A stretch of DNA of 25,541 nt from HGM04593 sp045661205 (GCA_045661205.1 JAZRFE010000056.1:1-25541); one strand, 5' to 3'; shown: positions 16,637-25,239, counted from the stretch's first letter. The notes: generated by a model not told the origin, from the letters alone. Numbers and translations are program-made.

Positions 16637-17590
16637 CTATTTAAAGAGAGAATCAACAAATTCGTAGCGGTTGAACACCTGCAAATCCTCCATCTGCTCA
16701 CCAAGTCCGATATATTTCACAGGAATCTTGAACTGGTCGCTGATACCTATAACCACACCACCTTTGGCAGTGCCGTCGAGTTTGGTAATTGCAAGCGAAG
16801 ATACCTCGGTAGCCTTGGTAAACTGTTTAGCCTGCTCAAAGGCATTCTGTCCCGTAGAGCCGTCGAGCACCAGCAGCACATCGTTGGGAGCATCGGGAAG
16901 AATTTTCTTCATCACATTCTTTATTTTGGTAAGCTCGTTCATCAAGCCCACCTTGTTGTGCAGACGGCCGGCAGTATCGATAATCACCACCTCGGCATTG
17001 TTTGCAACAGCCGAAGCAAGCGTATCATACGCCACCGATGCAGGGTCAGAGCCCATATTCTGCTTGACAACAGGAACGTCCACTCGACGTCCCCACTCCA
17101 CCAACTGCTCAACAGCAGCTGCGCGGAAGGTGTCCGCAGCACCAAGATAAACCTTCTTGCCGGCCTTTTTAAACTGGTAAGCAAGCTTTCCTATGGTAGT
17201 GGTCTTGCCCACACCATTCACACCCACAACCATTATCACATAAGGCTTTCCGGGAGTTGTGGAAATGTCAAACCCCTCGCAATCCTCGGAATTATTCTCA
17301 ATGAGCAGTTCTGCTATCTCGTCTTTAAGCAGAGAATTCAGTTCATTGGTAGTCATGAATTTGTCGCGTGCAACTCTCTTCTGCACACGCTCCACTATTT
17401 TAAGTGTGGTATCCACACCCACGTCAGAAGTTACAAGAATCTCTTCGAGATTGTCGAGCACCTCGTCGTCAATGGTAGTCTTTCCGGCAATCGCACGAGC
17501 AATCTTACCGAAAAAACTCTCTTTGGTCTTTGACAAGCCCTTGTCAAGAACCTCTTTCTTATCTTTTGAGAAAAAACTGAAAAATCCCAT
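16637..17590 (-). CDS. ftsY: Signal recognition particle receptor FtsY
   Basis: FtsY is the SRP receptor GTPase that docks ribosome-nascent-chain complexes at the inner membrane. This 317-residue version begins MGFFSFFSKDKKE and lacks the long acidic A domain of the E. coli protein, as is usual in this phylum; the amphipathic N-terminus probably contacts the membrane. N domain about 20-100, G domain after it: GVNGVGKTT (123-131), AADTFRAAA (151-159), DTAGRL (205-210), TKLDGTAKGG (269-278), and the closing GLGEQMEDLQVF. It follows lepA after 13 bases and overlaps nothing. Confidence 0.96.
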   Translation of the reverse strand: MGFFSFFSKDKKEVLDKGLSKTKESFFGKIARAIAGKTTIDDEVLDNLEEILVTSDVGVDTTLKIVERVQKRVARDKFMTTNELNSLLKDEIAELLIENNSEDCEGFDISTTPGKPYVIMVVGVNGVGKTTTIGKLAYQFKKAGKKVYLGAADTFRAAAVEQLVEWGRRVDVPVVKQNMGSDPASVAYDTLASAVANNAEVVIIDTAGRLHNKVGLMNELTKIKNVMKKILPDAPNDVLLVLDGSTGQNAFEQAKQFTKATEVSSLAITKLDGTAKGGVVIGISDQFKIPVKYIGLGEQMEDLQVFNRYEFVDSLFK

Positions 17591-17603
17591 ATTCTATTCT
17601 TTA

Positions 17604-19385
17604 TTAATCCAACTTAAGCACAGCAAGGAACGCCTTCTGAGGAACCTCAACATTACCAATCTGTTTCATACGTTTCTTACCCTTCTTCTGTTTCTCGAGC
17701 AACTTACGTTTACGCGAAACGTCACCACCGTAACACTTCGCAGTCACATCCTTGCGCACCTGCTTGATAGTCTCACGAGCAATGATTTTTGTACCGATGG
17801 CAGCCTGCAAAGCAATATCGAACTGCTGACGGGGAATAAGGTCTCTCAACTTCTCACACATCTGACGACCGAGACCGTAAGCATTATCCACATGAGTCAA
17901 AGTAGAGAGCGCGTCCACCGGCTCGCCATTGAGCAGAATATCAAGTTTGATAAGTTTCGACGGGCGGAAACCGGCAGGATGATAATCAAACGAAGCGTAA
18001 CCTTTGGAAATACTCTTGAGTTTATCGTAGAAGTCAATCACAATTTCGCCGAGAGGCAACAAGAAACGAATATCCACGCGGTTACCTGTGATAAACTCCT
18101 GTTTCTGCAACTCACCACGTTTGGAGAGACACAGCGTCATGATGGGGCCGATGTACTCGGCTCGTGTGATGATACTTGCATTTATATAAGGCTCCTCTAT
18201 GTGGTCGATAAGAGTCTGGTCGGGCATACCACCGGGATTATGCACCTCTTGCACCTCGCCCTGTTTGTCGTACACCATGTACGAAACGTTAGGAACAGTG
18301 GTAATCACGCTCATGTCGAACTCGCGGTCGAGACGCTCCTGCACAATCTCCATGTGCAACAATCCCAAGAAACCACAGCGGAAACCAAATCCCAACGCAG
18401 CCGATGACTCAGGTTGGAAAGTGAGCGACGCATCGTTAAGCTGCAACTTCTCGAGCGAGGCACGCAAATCCTCATAATCCTCGGCATCGATAGGATAAAC
18501 ACCGGCAAAGACCATGGGCTTAACCTCCTCGAAACCTGCAATAGCCTTGTCGCAAGGACGAGCAATATGAGTGATGGTATCACCCACCTTCACCTCGCGC
18601 GAAGTCTTGATACCCGAAATAATATAACCCACATCACCTGTACGCAACTCTTTGCAAGGCACCATATCCATCTTCAGTACACCCACCTCATCGGCTGCAT
18701 ACTCTTTACCGGTATTAAAGAACTTCACCTTATCGCCTGCACGTATAACACCGTTCACCACCTTGAAGTAAGCAATGATACCGCGGAACGAGTTGAACAC
18801 CGAGTCGAAAATAAGCGCCTGTAAGGGAGCCTCCTCGTCACCCACAGGGGCAGGAATACGCTCCACGATAGCCTCGAGCAGTTCAGGAACACCGTCACCG
18901 GTTTTTCCCGATGCAAGAAGAATATCATCTCTGTCGCAACCCAAAAGGTCAACAATCTCATCCTTCACCTCTTCGGGCATGGCATTAGCCATGTCACACT
19001 TATTAATCACAGGTATAATCTCTAATCCCTGGTCAAAAGCCATATAAAGGTTCGAGATTGTCTGCGCCTGAACGCCCTGAGTAGCATCCACAACCAACAA
19101 AGCACCCTCGCACGCAGCAATCGAGCGCGACACCTCATACGAAAAGTCCACATGTCCCGGAGTATCAATGAGGTTGAGCGTATAAGTCTCGCCCTTGTAA
19201 ATATACTCCATCTGTATCGCATGACTCTTGATGGTGATACCTCTCTCGCGCTCCAAGTCCATATTGTCGAGCATCTGCCCCTCTGTCACCTTGATAGTCT
19301 GAGTAGTCTCCAGCAAACGGTCGGCCAACGTAGATTTACCATGGTCTATGTGAGCAATAATACAAAAATTCCTTATCTTCTTCAT
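17604..19385 (-). CDS. lepA: Elongation factor 4 (LepA)
   Basis: LepA (EF4) is a ribosome-bound GTPase implicated in back-translocation or in 30S assembly and initiation. With the start at 19385 (MKKIRNFCIIAHID) it has 593 residues, the usual size. GTPase motifs: AHIDHGKST (11-19), RERGITIKS (46-54), DTPGH (74-78) and NKCD (128-131). The LepA-specific C-terminal domain is complete (AKCYGGDVSRKRKLLEKQK, then KRMKQIGNVEVPQKAFLAVL). The frame is open upstream to a TTG at 19436, but the family start is clearly the ATG at 19385. It heads the minus-strand cluster lepA-ftsY-rimO-HU-HU/LysM. A TATTTTTG box on the minus strand (19484-19491) is a possible -7 element about 100 bases upstream. Confidence 0.97.
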   Translation of the reverse strand: MKKIRNFCIIAHIDHGKSTLADRLLETTQTIKVTEGQMLDNMDLERERGITIKSHAIQMEYIYKGETYTLNLIDTPGHVDFSYEVSRSIAACEGALLVVDATQGVQAQTISNLYMAFDQGLEIIPVINKCDMANAMPEEVKDEIVDLLGCDRDDILLASGKTGDGVPELLEAIVERIPAPVGDEEAPLQALIFDSVFNSFRGIIAYFKVVNGVIRAGDKVKFFNTGKEYAADEVGVLKMDMVPCKELRTGDVGYIISGIKTSREVKVGDTITHIARPCDKAIAGFEEVKPMVFAGVYPIDAEDYEDLRASLEKLQLNDASLTFQPESSAALGFGFRCGFLGLLHMEIVQERLDREFDMSVITTVPNVSYMVYDKQGEVQEVHNPGGMPDQTLIDHIEEPYINASIITRAEYIGPIMTLCLSKRGELQKQEFITGNRVDIRFLLPLGEIVIDFYDKLKSISKGYASFDYHPAGFRPSKLIKLDILLNGEPVDALSTLTHVDNAYGLGRQMCEKLRDLIPRQQFDIALQAAIGTKIIARETIKQVRKDVTAKCYGGDVSRKRKLLEKQKKGKKRMKQIGNVEVPQKAFLAVLKLD

Positions 19386-19620
19386 ATAAAAACAATTCTC
19401 AAATAATAGAAAGGAAACACTGAACGAGCGACACAAAAGCCTTGCATCACCTGCCTTTTATCTCCAATATCTCCATTTTAGTGCAAAAATACAAAAAAAC
19501 AGCGACATACAGACCATTTAACGTAAAAAATACCAAAAACAGAGAGAAAGAGAGCACAATAAAACAACAAAAGAGCCCCAAAGAGCTCTTTTATTATATC
19601 TATAAGCATATAGAAGCCTA
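19386..19620 (-). promoter_or_regulatory. Spacer upstream of lepA with possible promoter
   Basis: This 235-base AT-rich gap holds the terminator of the CBM9-like gene (19569-19592) and the control region of lepA. TATTTTTG on the minus strand at 19484-19491 matches TAnnTTTG exactly, but the upstream TTTG box is weak (CAGA in plus orientation at 19510-19513, 18 bases away). No coding frame was credible. Confidence 0.4.
19569..19592 (-). terminator. Intrinsic terminator after the CBM9-like gene
   Basis: AAAAGAGC (19569-19576) pairs with GCTCTTTT (19585-19592) around an 8-base loop. In the minus orientation it is followed by T-rich sequence (GTTGTTTTATT). It lies about 30 bases after the stop of the minus-strand gene at 19621. 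Confidence 0.8.
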
Positions 19621-20265
19621 TCACTCGAACACAATCTCGCCGAAAAACTCTGGCAGATGGAAGTTAGGACGCGGAAAATCAATCTTATTCCACGAAAGGA
19701 AATGAGGATTGGGGAGATTGTCGCCACACTTGTAGAAATTGGCACGCATCGACAAGCCGCCCCACTCGGAAACATCATGATTAAAAAGTGCCGACGAGGG
19801 AATCACCTCGATAATGCTCCACGACTGCTCACCCTCTCGCAATGCAAAATTCCCATTTCCCAACGTTGGGTAACGCTCTATTGTAGCAAGCATATCGAGA
19901 GGCATCCGCTCTGTCTCCTTACCTTTTGCATGACACGCAACAAGCATGCGACCGATACATGTACACTCAAAATTATAGTAAGTATTCTCGTCGGGAGCTA
20001 TAAACATCTCCACACAAGGGTCGGTCCACACCTCACCAAAATTATCTGCAATCTTTGAGTGCAAATCCTTCTCGATAACATTATACTGCAAGAAAAGCTT
20101 CTCACCATTGTGGAACACCTTGAACGACACCTGTGGAGTATAGGGGAATTTCTCGGGCCAATTACAGTTTGCAATACTATTTGCATCCAGCGTAGAGAAA
20201 ATCTCGCACAGTTTCTCCACATCATATCTCTGCAATGAGACCTTAGGAATAGTAATCTTCTTCAT
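19621..20265 (-). CDS. CBM9-like carbohydrate-binding protein, cytosolic
   Basis: This 214-residue protein resembles the stand-alone family 9-like carbohydrate-binding modules common in Bacteroidota. Recognisable pieces: NCNWPEKFPYTPQVSFKV near residues 33-50, the strand KLFLQYNVIEKDL, the acidic VWTDPCVEMFIAPDE around 79-93 (typical of CBM9 and DOMON-like folds), YYNFECTCIGRM, and WGGLSMRANFYKCGD. It has no signal peptide and no catalytic motif, so it is predicted to stay in the cytosol. The ligand is unknown. It has its own terminator and stands alone between lepA and the GH97 gene. Two TATCTTTG boxes upstream (20296-20303 and 20381-20388 in plus coordinates, minus orientation) could serve as its promoter. 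Confidence 0.78.
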   Translation of the reverse strand: MKKITIPKVSLQRYDVEKLCEIFSTLDANSIANCNWPEKFPYTPQVSFKVFHNGEKLFLQYNVIEKDLHSKIADNFGEVWTDPCVEMFIAPDENTYYNFECTCIGRMLVACHAKGKETERMPLDMLATIERYPTLGNGNFALREGEQSWSIIEVIPSSALFNHDVSEWGGLSMRANFYKCGDNLPNPHFLSWNKIDFPRPNFHLPEFFGEIVFE

Positions 20266-20380
20266 GACAAATCAATTAATACAAAACCGTATCAGCAAAG
20301 ATAACAACAAACGAGCGAGAAATATGAAGTTTACTTCATTATTTTTCAAAGCGAGTGCAGAAAATTTTCGCTATTTATCG

Positions 20381-20388
20381 CAAAGATA
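20381..20388 (-). promoter_or_regulatory. Candidate -7 box for the CBM9-like gene
   Basis: In the minus orientation this reads TATCTTTG, an exact TAnnTTTG match, and would give a leader of roughly 110 bases. A second exact copy lies at 20296-20303, nearer the gene. Neither has a good TTTG box at the usual distance. Between them is a short palindrome TGAAGTTTACTTCA (20325-20338) that could be an operator. Confidence 0.35.
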
Positions 20389-20427
20389 GTGATAATCTGC
20401 AAAAGAAACACTTTTCAAGCAAAATAA

Positions 20428-20458
20428 AATAGGCTCGCAATTAAATTGCGAGCCTATT
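20428..20458 (-). terminator. Strong intrinsic terminator after the GH97 gene
   Basis: A perfect inverted repeat has 15-base arms (20428-20442 and 20444-20458) around one base, with a GC-rich centre (GGCTCGC/GCGAGCC). In the minus orientation it is followed by TTATTTTATTTT-like sequence. It begins about 20 bases beyond the GH97 stop codon. Confidence 0.92.
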
Positions 20459-20478
20459 CAGTCAATCATTCAACCAGA

Positions 20479-22431
20479 TTATTCGATAGTAGCAGCAAAG
20501 CCACCGCCGGGAGCAAACTTGATATTGAGTTTGTCGCCCTTGCGAACCTTGCGTGTAGTCATCTTATAATCCTCGGCATCTCTATGGATGTTTACACCAT
20601 CCTCCCAAAGAGTCATAGTGTACTCCTTACCCTCCTCGAGGAAGTCAAGAGTAATCTCCTTCTGACGGCCACTCCAGTCAGTCATACCACCAACCCACCA
20701 TTTGTTACCATTGCGGCGAGCCATGATAATATAGTCACCAACAGCAGCATCAAGAGCGCGTGTCTCGTCCCATGTTGTGGGAACCGGACCGAGGAATCTC
20801 ATCATGTCAGGCTCTTTCTCGTAGTTTGTAGGACGGTCGCAAAGCATCTGAAGAGGAGACTCGTAAACTACATACATACCAAGCTGGTGGCAACGTGTAC
20901 CCTGAGACATGGGGATGTAGTAACGCTCTACGAACTCACCCTTCTTAGAGTTGCGCATAGCACCGGGAGTATAGTCCATGGGACCGCAAGCCATACGTGT
21001 AAATGCAAGTGTCACGTTGTGCTCGGGGCTGAGGTCGTCAGTCCATTTATTCTGCTCACCACCATACACACCCTCAGAAGTAAGCATGTTGGGGAAAGTG
21101 CGAGTAATACCTGTGGGTTTGTAAGAACCGTGGTAGTCTACGAGCAACTGAAGTTCAGCAGCACGCTTAGCAGTGTTGTAGTACCACTCAACCATCCACT
21201 GGTCGTCGCGCTGCATGAAGTCGATCTTAAGACCCTTAACGCCCCACTCTTTGAATTTGGGAAGAGCCTCATCCATCTTCTCCTCGAGACCCAACCATGT
21301 CATCCACAAGATGATGCCCACATTCTTCTCTTTACCATAACGGATAAGCTCTGCAAGGTCAATTTCGGGAACAATATCAAGGACAGTCTTGTTAATATCA
21401 TACCATCCCTCGTCGAGAACGATATACTCGATACCGTTAGCCGAAGCAAAGTCAATGAAGTATTTATAAGTCTGTGTGTTCACACCGCAACGGAAATCAA
21501 CACCGGTGAGTGAGCAATTGTGCCACCAGTCCCAAGCAACCTTACCAGGCTTGATCCATGATGTATCAGCGATACGTGAAGGCGATGCAAGAGCATAAAG
21601 AGTGTTGCTATTGAGAAGCTCAGTATCCTTATCGGCAATCACAACGGCACGCCAGGGATAAGAGCGATTACCTGTTGTTTTTGCAATATAGTCAGCTCTT
21701 TCAGTAACAACAAGGTCACGGTCAGAACGTTTCTCGGTCTTCAAAGCATAAGCAGGGAAGATACCTTTGAAAGAGTACTTCTCACCCTTCTGATAGTAAA
21801 CACCGGGATAGCTCTCGAGGTCTACCTCAGTGATAATCATTCTCACACCGTTGTCGGTAGCAAGCATAGGATGGCTGGCAAACTTATTCTCGCCGATAGC
21901 ACCAACAGTAGTGTCGATAAACTTACGCTCCTGGTGAGTGTACATAGAACCCTCCTCAGGGAAGAGGATCTTGTCATCATTAACGAAGTTATATGCAACA
22001 GTCTCAGACATTACATTAACCTCTTTCTTGCCAAAGCGAGTAACAAAACGATAAGCAACAGCATCATCATAAAGACGGAAAATAACCGAGTATTTACCGA
22101 ACTTGAACTCACTTTCGTTGTACTTCATGTTCACCTTGCTGTTACGCACTGCGATAGCAGGAGCAAAAACCTCCTCAACTGTCTTTGTCTTGGGATTGAG
22201 CGATTTCACCTTCTCACCAGCAACAACACCATTGCTGAAAGTCATTGAAAGAGGCATTTTCGCCAAAATCTCCTTGCCATTGAACTCCACCGAGTAGTAG
22301 AGTTTCTGCTCCTCGATGCTTACGTTAGCTTTAATCTCGCCCGAAGGTGAAGAGAGTGTGGCTGTCTTTTGAGCCGACACAGTGAGCACTGCCATGAATG
22401 CAATCACTGCCAATGAAAAAATTTTCTTCAT
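20479..22431 (-). CDS. GH97 family alpha-glycosidase (SusB-like fold)
   Basis: This exported glycoside hydrolase has 650 residues, the normal GH97 size. A signal peptide (MKKIFSLAVIAFMAVLTVSA) without lipobox cysteine points to the periplasm. Residues about 21-280 form the N-terminal beta-sandwich (LSSPSGEIKANV, RLYDDAVAYRF), about 290-560 the catalytic barrel (KVAWDWWHNC, IEYIVLDEGWYD, GLKIDFMQRDDQ, LVDYHGSYKPTG, LTSEGVYGGEQ), then a C-terminal beta domain. D404 in the KID motif and E459 in GGEQ are 55 residues apart, the same spacing as the nucleophile and acid/base I recall for the retaining alpha-galactosidase BtGH97b (D415, E470). I therefore infer a retaining enzyme, possibly an alpha-galactosidase, not a SusB-type inverting alpha-glucosidase. 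No SusC/SusD genes lie near it. Confidence 0.93.
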   Translation of the reverse strand: MKKIFSLAVIAFMAVLTVSAQKTATLSSPSGEIKANVSIEEQKLYYSVEFNGKEILAKMPLSMTFSNGVVAGEKVKSLNPKTKTVEEVFAPAIAVRNSKVNMKYNESEFKFGKYSVIFRLYDDAVAYRFVTRFGKKEVNVMSETVAYNFVNDDKILFPEEGSMYTHQERKFIDTTVGAIGENKFASHPMLATDNGVRMIITEVDLESYPGVYYQKGEKYSFKGIFPAYALKTEKRSDRDLVVTERADYIAKTTGNRSYPWRAVVIADKDTELLNSNTLYALASPSRIADTSWIKPGKVAWDWWHNCSLTGVDFRCGVNTQTYKYFIDFASANGIEYIVLDEGWYDINKTVLDIVPEIDLAELIRYGKEKNVGIILWMTWLGLEEKMDEALPKFKEWGVKGLKIDFMQRDDQWMVEWYYNTAKRAAELQLLVDYHGSYKPTGITRTFPNMLTSEGVYGGEQNKWTDDLSPEHNVTLAFTRMACGPMDYTPGAMRNSKKGEFVERYYIPMSQGTRCHQLGMYVVYESPLQMLCDRPTNYEKEPDMMRFLGPVPTTWDETRALDAAVGDYIIMARRNGNKWWVGGMTDWSGRQKEITLDFLEEGKEYTMTLWEDGVNIHRDAEDYKMTTRKVRKGDKLNIKFAPGGGFAATIE

Positions 22432-22509
22432 CTCTTTAATTTTGATTGAGTTATTAAAAATAAGTTTATATAATTATTGTATTATTATCAAAAAAATATA
22501 CAAACTCTG

Positions 22510-22543
22510 CGAAGATAAACAAAAAAAACGAAAATAAGCCAAA
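22510..22543 (-). promoter_or_regulatory. Promoter candidate for the GH97 gene
   Basis: In the minus orientation TTTG (22540-22543) and TATCTTCG (22510-22517) are 22 bases apart, close to the Bacteroidota consensus. Transcription would start near 22503, giving a leader of about 70 bases. Confidence 0.5.
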
Positions 22544-22555
22544 CAGCAAGCCACA

Positions 22556-22587
22556 TTTATTACTTTCATGGAATTTGTGTACATTTG
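22556..22587 (+). promoter_or_regulatory. Promoter of the AlkD-type gene
   Basis: TTTA (22556-22559) and TACATTTG (22580-22587) are 20 bases apart. The -7 box is an exact TAnnTTTG match. Transcription would begin near 22594, leaving a leader of only about 12 bases before the ATG at 22606, which supports that start over the upstream TTG inside the promoter box. Confidence 0.7.
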
Positions 22588-22605
22588 CAACCACAACCAA
22601 CAAGC

Positions 22606-23289
22606 ATGAACATTGCAGAAATCAAAAAGCAACTAAACACCCTGCGCGACGAGAAATATGCCGAATTCTCGTCACGACTCATTCCGGGATTCGGCAAAGA
22701 ACATTTTATAGGAGTGCGCACGCCCATACTCAAGAAAATGGCACACGAAATAGTCCGTGCCGGCGACTACGAAGAGTTCCTCGCCACACTCCCCCACGAC
22801 ACCCTCGAAGAGAACTTGATGCACGCATTCATCGTGGCACACGAGAAACGTACCATCGATGAGACTCTTACCCGCATCGAGCAGTTTCTACCATATATAA
22901 ATAATTGGGCAGTGTGCGACCAATTTTCCGTAAAAACGCTAGGCAATCACCCCAACATCACCTACACACACATAAAGCAATGGATGAAGAGCAAGCATCT
23001 CTACACACGACGTTTCGGCGTAGTAAACTCCATGCGTTTCTTCCTTGACGGCAAGTTCAAGGCAAGCATGCTTCACGACGCAGCACAAGCCACCACCCAC
23101 GAATACTACATGCAGATGGCAGTCGCATGGTACTTTGCCACAGCACTCGCCAAGCAGTGGGAGGCAACAATCCCCTACATAGAACAGCGAATACTCGCAA
23201 AAGAAGTTCACAGGCTTACCATTCGCAAGGCAATAGAAAGCCTTCGTATCCCCCCTGAGCAAAAGGAGTATCTGAGAAAATTACAATAG
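22606..23289 (+). CDS. AlkD-type DNA alkylation repair glycosylase
   Basis: This is a HEAT-repeat DNA glycosylase of the AlkD family with 227 residues, which removes positively charged alkylated bases such as 3-methyladenine and 7-methylguanine without flipping them. The catalytic region is NNWAVCDQF: W101 and D105 have the same four-residue spacing as W109 and D113 of Bacillus cereus AlkD, and R135 or R136 (YTRRFGV) fits the third residue. The N-terminus FSSRLIPGFGKEHFIGVRTP is typical. An upstream in-frame TTG at 22585 is within the -7 box, so the ATG at 22606 is chosen. It is a single-gene unit, divergent from GH97; no alkylation-response regulator is nearby. Confidence 0.88.
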   Translation: MNIAEIKKQLNTLRDEKYAEFSSRLIPGFGKEHFIGVRTPILKKMAHEIVRAGDYEEFLATLPHDTLEENLMHAFIVAHEKRTIDETLTRIEQFLPYINNWAVCDQFSVKTLGNHPNITYTHIKQWMKSKHLYTRRFGVVNSMRFFLDGKFKASMLHDAAQATTHEYYMQMAVAWYFATALAKQWEATIPYIEQRILAKEVHRLTIRKAIESLRIPPEQKEYLRKLQ

Positions 23290-23322
23290 AATTGCACACT
23301 TTTTCAAAGTTTTTCCTTTTTA

Positions 23323-23355
23323 TTCGTTCCATACGCCGTTTTTTGACTACCTTTG
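23323..23355 (+). promoter_or_regulatory. Promoter of fhs
   Basis: TTCG (23323-23326) and TACCTTTG (23348-23355) are 21 bases apart; the -7 box is an exact match. Transcription should start near 23362, with a leader of about 70 bases. No recognisable riboswitch fold was seen in that leader. Confidence 0.7.
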
Positions 23356-23431
23356 CAGATAGTGCAAAGTACCAACAAACACACACGCGCACCACATACA
23401 AGGAATTGAATGTAATATAATATTTTTTGAC

Positions 23432-25099
23432 ATGAAATCTGATATTGAGATTGCAAGAGAAACTTCTCTTAAAAGAATCGAGGAGATCGCCGGCAGCATA
23501 GGCGTTCCCGTAGACGAGGTAAACAACTATGGCAAATACATTGCCAAGCTCCCCCTCTCTCTTATTGACGAAGAGAAAATAAAGAAAAGTAATCTTATCC
23601 TTGTCACCGCCATCACTCCCACAAAGGCAGGTATCGGCAAGACAACCGTTTCCATCGGCCTCACATTGGGTCTTAACAGAATCGGCAAAAATGCAGTGGT
23701 AGCACTGCGCGAGCCCTCGCTCGGCCCCTGCTTCGGCATGAAAGGTGGTGCAGCCGGTGGCGGTTACTCACAGGTATTGCCCATGGAGAACATCAACTTG
23801 CACTTTACAGGCGACTTCCACGCAATCACCTCGGCGCACAACATGATTACCGCACTTCTCGACAACTACATCTATCAGAACAGAAAGACAGGCCTTGCCC
23901 TGAAAGAGATTAAGTGGAAACGCGTGCTCGACGTCAACGACAGAAGCCTGCGCAACATCGTCACAGGTCTCGGTGGCTCGGCAAACGGTCTTCCCACAGA
24001 GAGCGGATTCGACATAACCCCCGCATCGGAGATTATGGCAATCCTCTGCCTCTCTAAAGACCTCGACGACCTGCGCCGTCGCGTGGGTAATATCCTCCTC
24101 GGCTACACATTCGACAACCAGCCCTTCACTGTGAACGACCTGGGCGTTGCCGGAGCCATCACAGTGCTTCTCAAAGATGCCATCCAGCCCAACCTCGTGC
24201 AGACCACAGAGAACACAGCAGCCTTTGTTCATGGCGGTCCCTTCGCCAACATCGCGCATGGCTGCAACTCAATCATCGCCACCAAAATGGCACTTAGCTA
24301 CGGCGACTACGTAATCACCGAAGCAGGCTTCGGAGCCGACCTCGGCGCCGAGAAGTTCTTCGACATCAAATGTCGCAAGGCAGGTCTCTCACCCAAATTG
24401 ACAATCATCGTAGCAACCGCGCAGAGCCTCAAGCTCCATGGCGGCGTGCCCGAGGACAAAATCAAAGAGCAGAACATCGAAGGCTTGAAGAACGGACTCC
24501 CCAACCTCGACAAACACATTGAGAACATGAAACGCTTCGGCCAGGAGGTAATCGTAACCTTCAACCGCTACGCAAGCGACACCGACGAAGAGATAGCAAT
24601 GGTAGCCGAGCACTGCCGCGAAATGGGTGTAGGCTTCTGCATGAACAACGTCTTTGCCGACGGCGGTAAAGGTGGAGAAGAGCTTGCAAAGCTCGTTGTG
24701 GATACCATCGAGAAATCACCCTCAGAGCCCCTCAAATTCATCTACGAAGACAGCGACCCCGTTCGTACAAAAATCGAGAAAGTATCTTCGCAGATCTACG
24801 GAGCAAAAGGCGTTACATACTCACCCGCAGCAGCCAAAAAAATCAAGCAGATCGAGGAATTGGGTATCTCTCACTACCCCATCTGTATTGCAAAGACACA
24901 GTACTCATTCTCGGCCGACGCAAAAGCCTACGGCGTAGCAAAAGACTTCGAGCTTAACGTACGCGACGTAGTCATCAACAACGGTGCCGAAATGATTGTT
25001 ATAATCATGGGAGACATCATGCGCATGCCCGGATTGCCCAAAGTACCCCAGGCACAGAAAATCGACATCATCGATGGCAATATCGAAGGATTGAGCTAA
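23432..25099 (+). CDS. fhs: Formate-tetrahydrofolate ligase
   Basis: This enzyme joins formate to tetrahydrofolate with ATP hydrolysis to give 10-formyl-THF for purine synthesis and formyl-methionine. The protein has 555 residues, the family length. The nucleotide-binding loop TPTKAGIGKTT lies at 62-72, followed by ALREPSLGPCFGMKGGAAGGG (split here at residues 91-111), INLHFTGDFHAITSAHN (121-137), and the C-terminal motifs GFGADLGAEKFFDIKCR and GDIMRMPGLPK. No residue appears lost. It is monocistronic: it has its own promoter and a strong terminator. Together with the hydrogenase maturases at the other end of the window it suits an anaerobe handling formate and H2, although the two loci are not linked. 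Confidence 0.97.
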   Translation: MKSDIEIARETSLKRIEEIAGSIGVPVDEVNNYGKYIAKLPLSLIDEEKIKKSNLILVTAITPTKAGIGKTTVSIGLTLGLNRIGKNAVVALREPSLGPCFGMKGGAAGGGYSQVLPMENINLHFTGDFHAITSAHNMITALLDNYIYQNRKTGLALKEIKWKRVLDVNDRSLRNIVTGLGGSANGLPTESGFDITPASEIMAILCLSKDLDDLRRRVGNILLGYTFDNQPFTVNDLGVAGAITVLLKDAIQPNLVQTTENTAAFVHGGPFANIAHGCNSIIATKMALSYGDYVITEAGFGADLGAEKFFDIKCRKAGLSPKLTIIVATAQSLKLHGGVPEDKIKEQNIEGLKNGLPNLDKHIENMKRFGQEVIVTFNRYASDTDEEIAMVAEHCREMGVGFCMNNVFADGGKGGEELAKLVVDTIEKSPSEPLKFIYEDSDPVRTKIEKVSSQIYGAKGVTYSPAAAKKIKQIEELGISHYPICIAKTQYSFSADAKAYGVAKDFELNVRDVVINNGAEMIVIIMGDIMRMPGLPKVPQAQKIDIIDGNIEGLS

Positions 25100-25120
25100 T
25101 CATTAGCACAAACATTTACA

Positions 25121-25152
25121 AAAAACTCTCAAGGCATGCCTTGAGAGTTTTT
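25121..25152 (+). terminator. Intrinsic terminator after fhs
   Basis: A perfect palindrome has 16-base arms (25121-25136 and 25137-25152), core CTCAAGGC/GCCTTGAG, ending in TTTTTT. It lies about 20 bases after the fhs stop. Confidence 0.92.
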
Positions 25153-25198
25153 TATTACATATATAATCATTATAGAACCGCAAAACCAACGCAAACAA

Positions 25199-25234
25199 AA
25201 AATCCTCAATAATCGTTTGATTATCAAGGATTTT
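25199..25234 (-). terminator. Intrinsic terminator after tRNA-His
   Basis: AAAATCCT and ATAATC (25199-25206, 25209-25214) pair with GATTAT and AGGATTTT (25219-25224, 25227-25234), with a two-base internal mismatch and a GTTT loop. In the minus orientation it ends AGGATTTTTTGTTT, only a few bases after the tRNA 3' end. Confidence 0.85.
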
Positions 25235-25239
25235 CTTTG

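Noticed and set aside
17259..18407. 382-codon plus-strand frame spanning ftsY and lepA
   Set aside because: It runs antisense across two well-identified genes and their gap; composition is Ser/Thr/Leu rich without any motif.
20446..21513. 355-codon plus-strand frame opposite the GH97 gene
   Set aside because: It lies antisense within a clear GH97 coding region and shows no recognisable domain; long antisense frames are common opposite such codon usage.
23356..23431. Possible tetrahydrofolate riboswitch in the fhs leader
   Set aside because: The leader is short, AC-rich and shows no paired helices; nothing resembling the known fold was seen.
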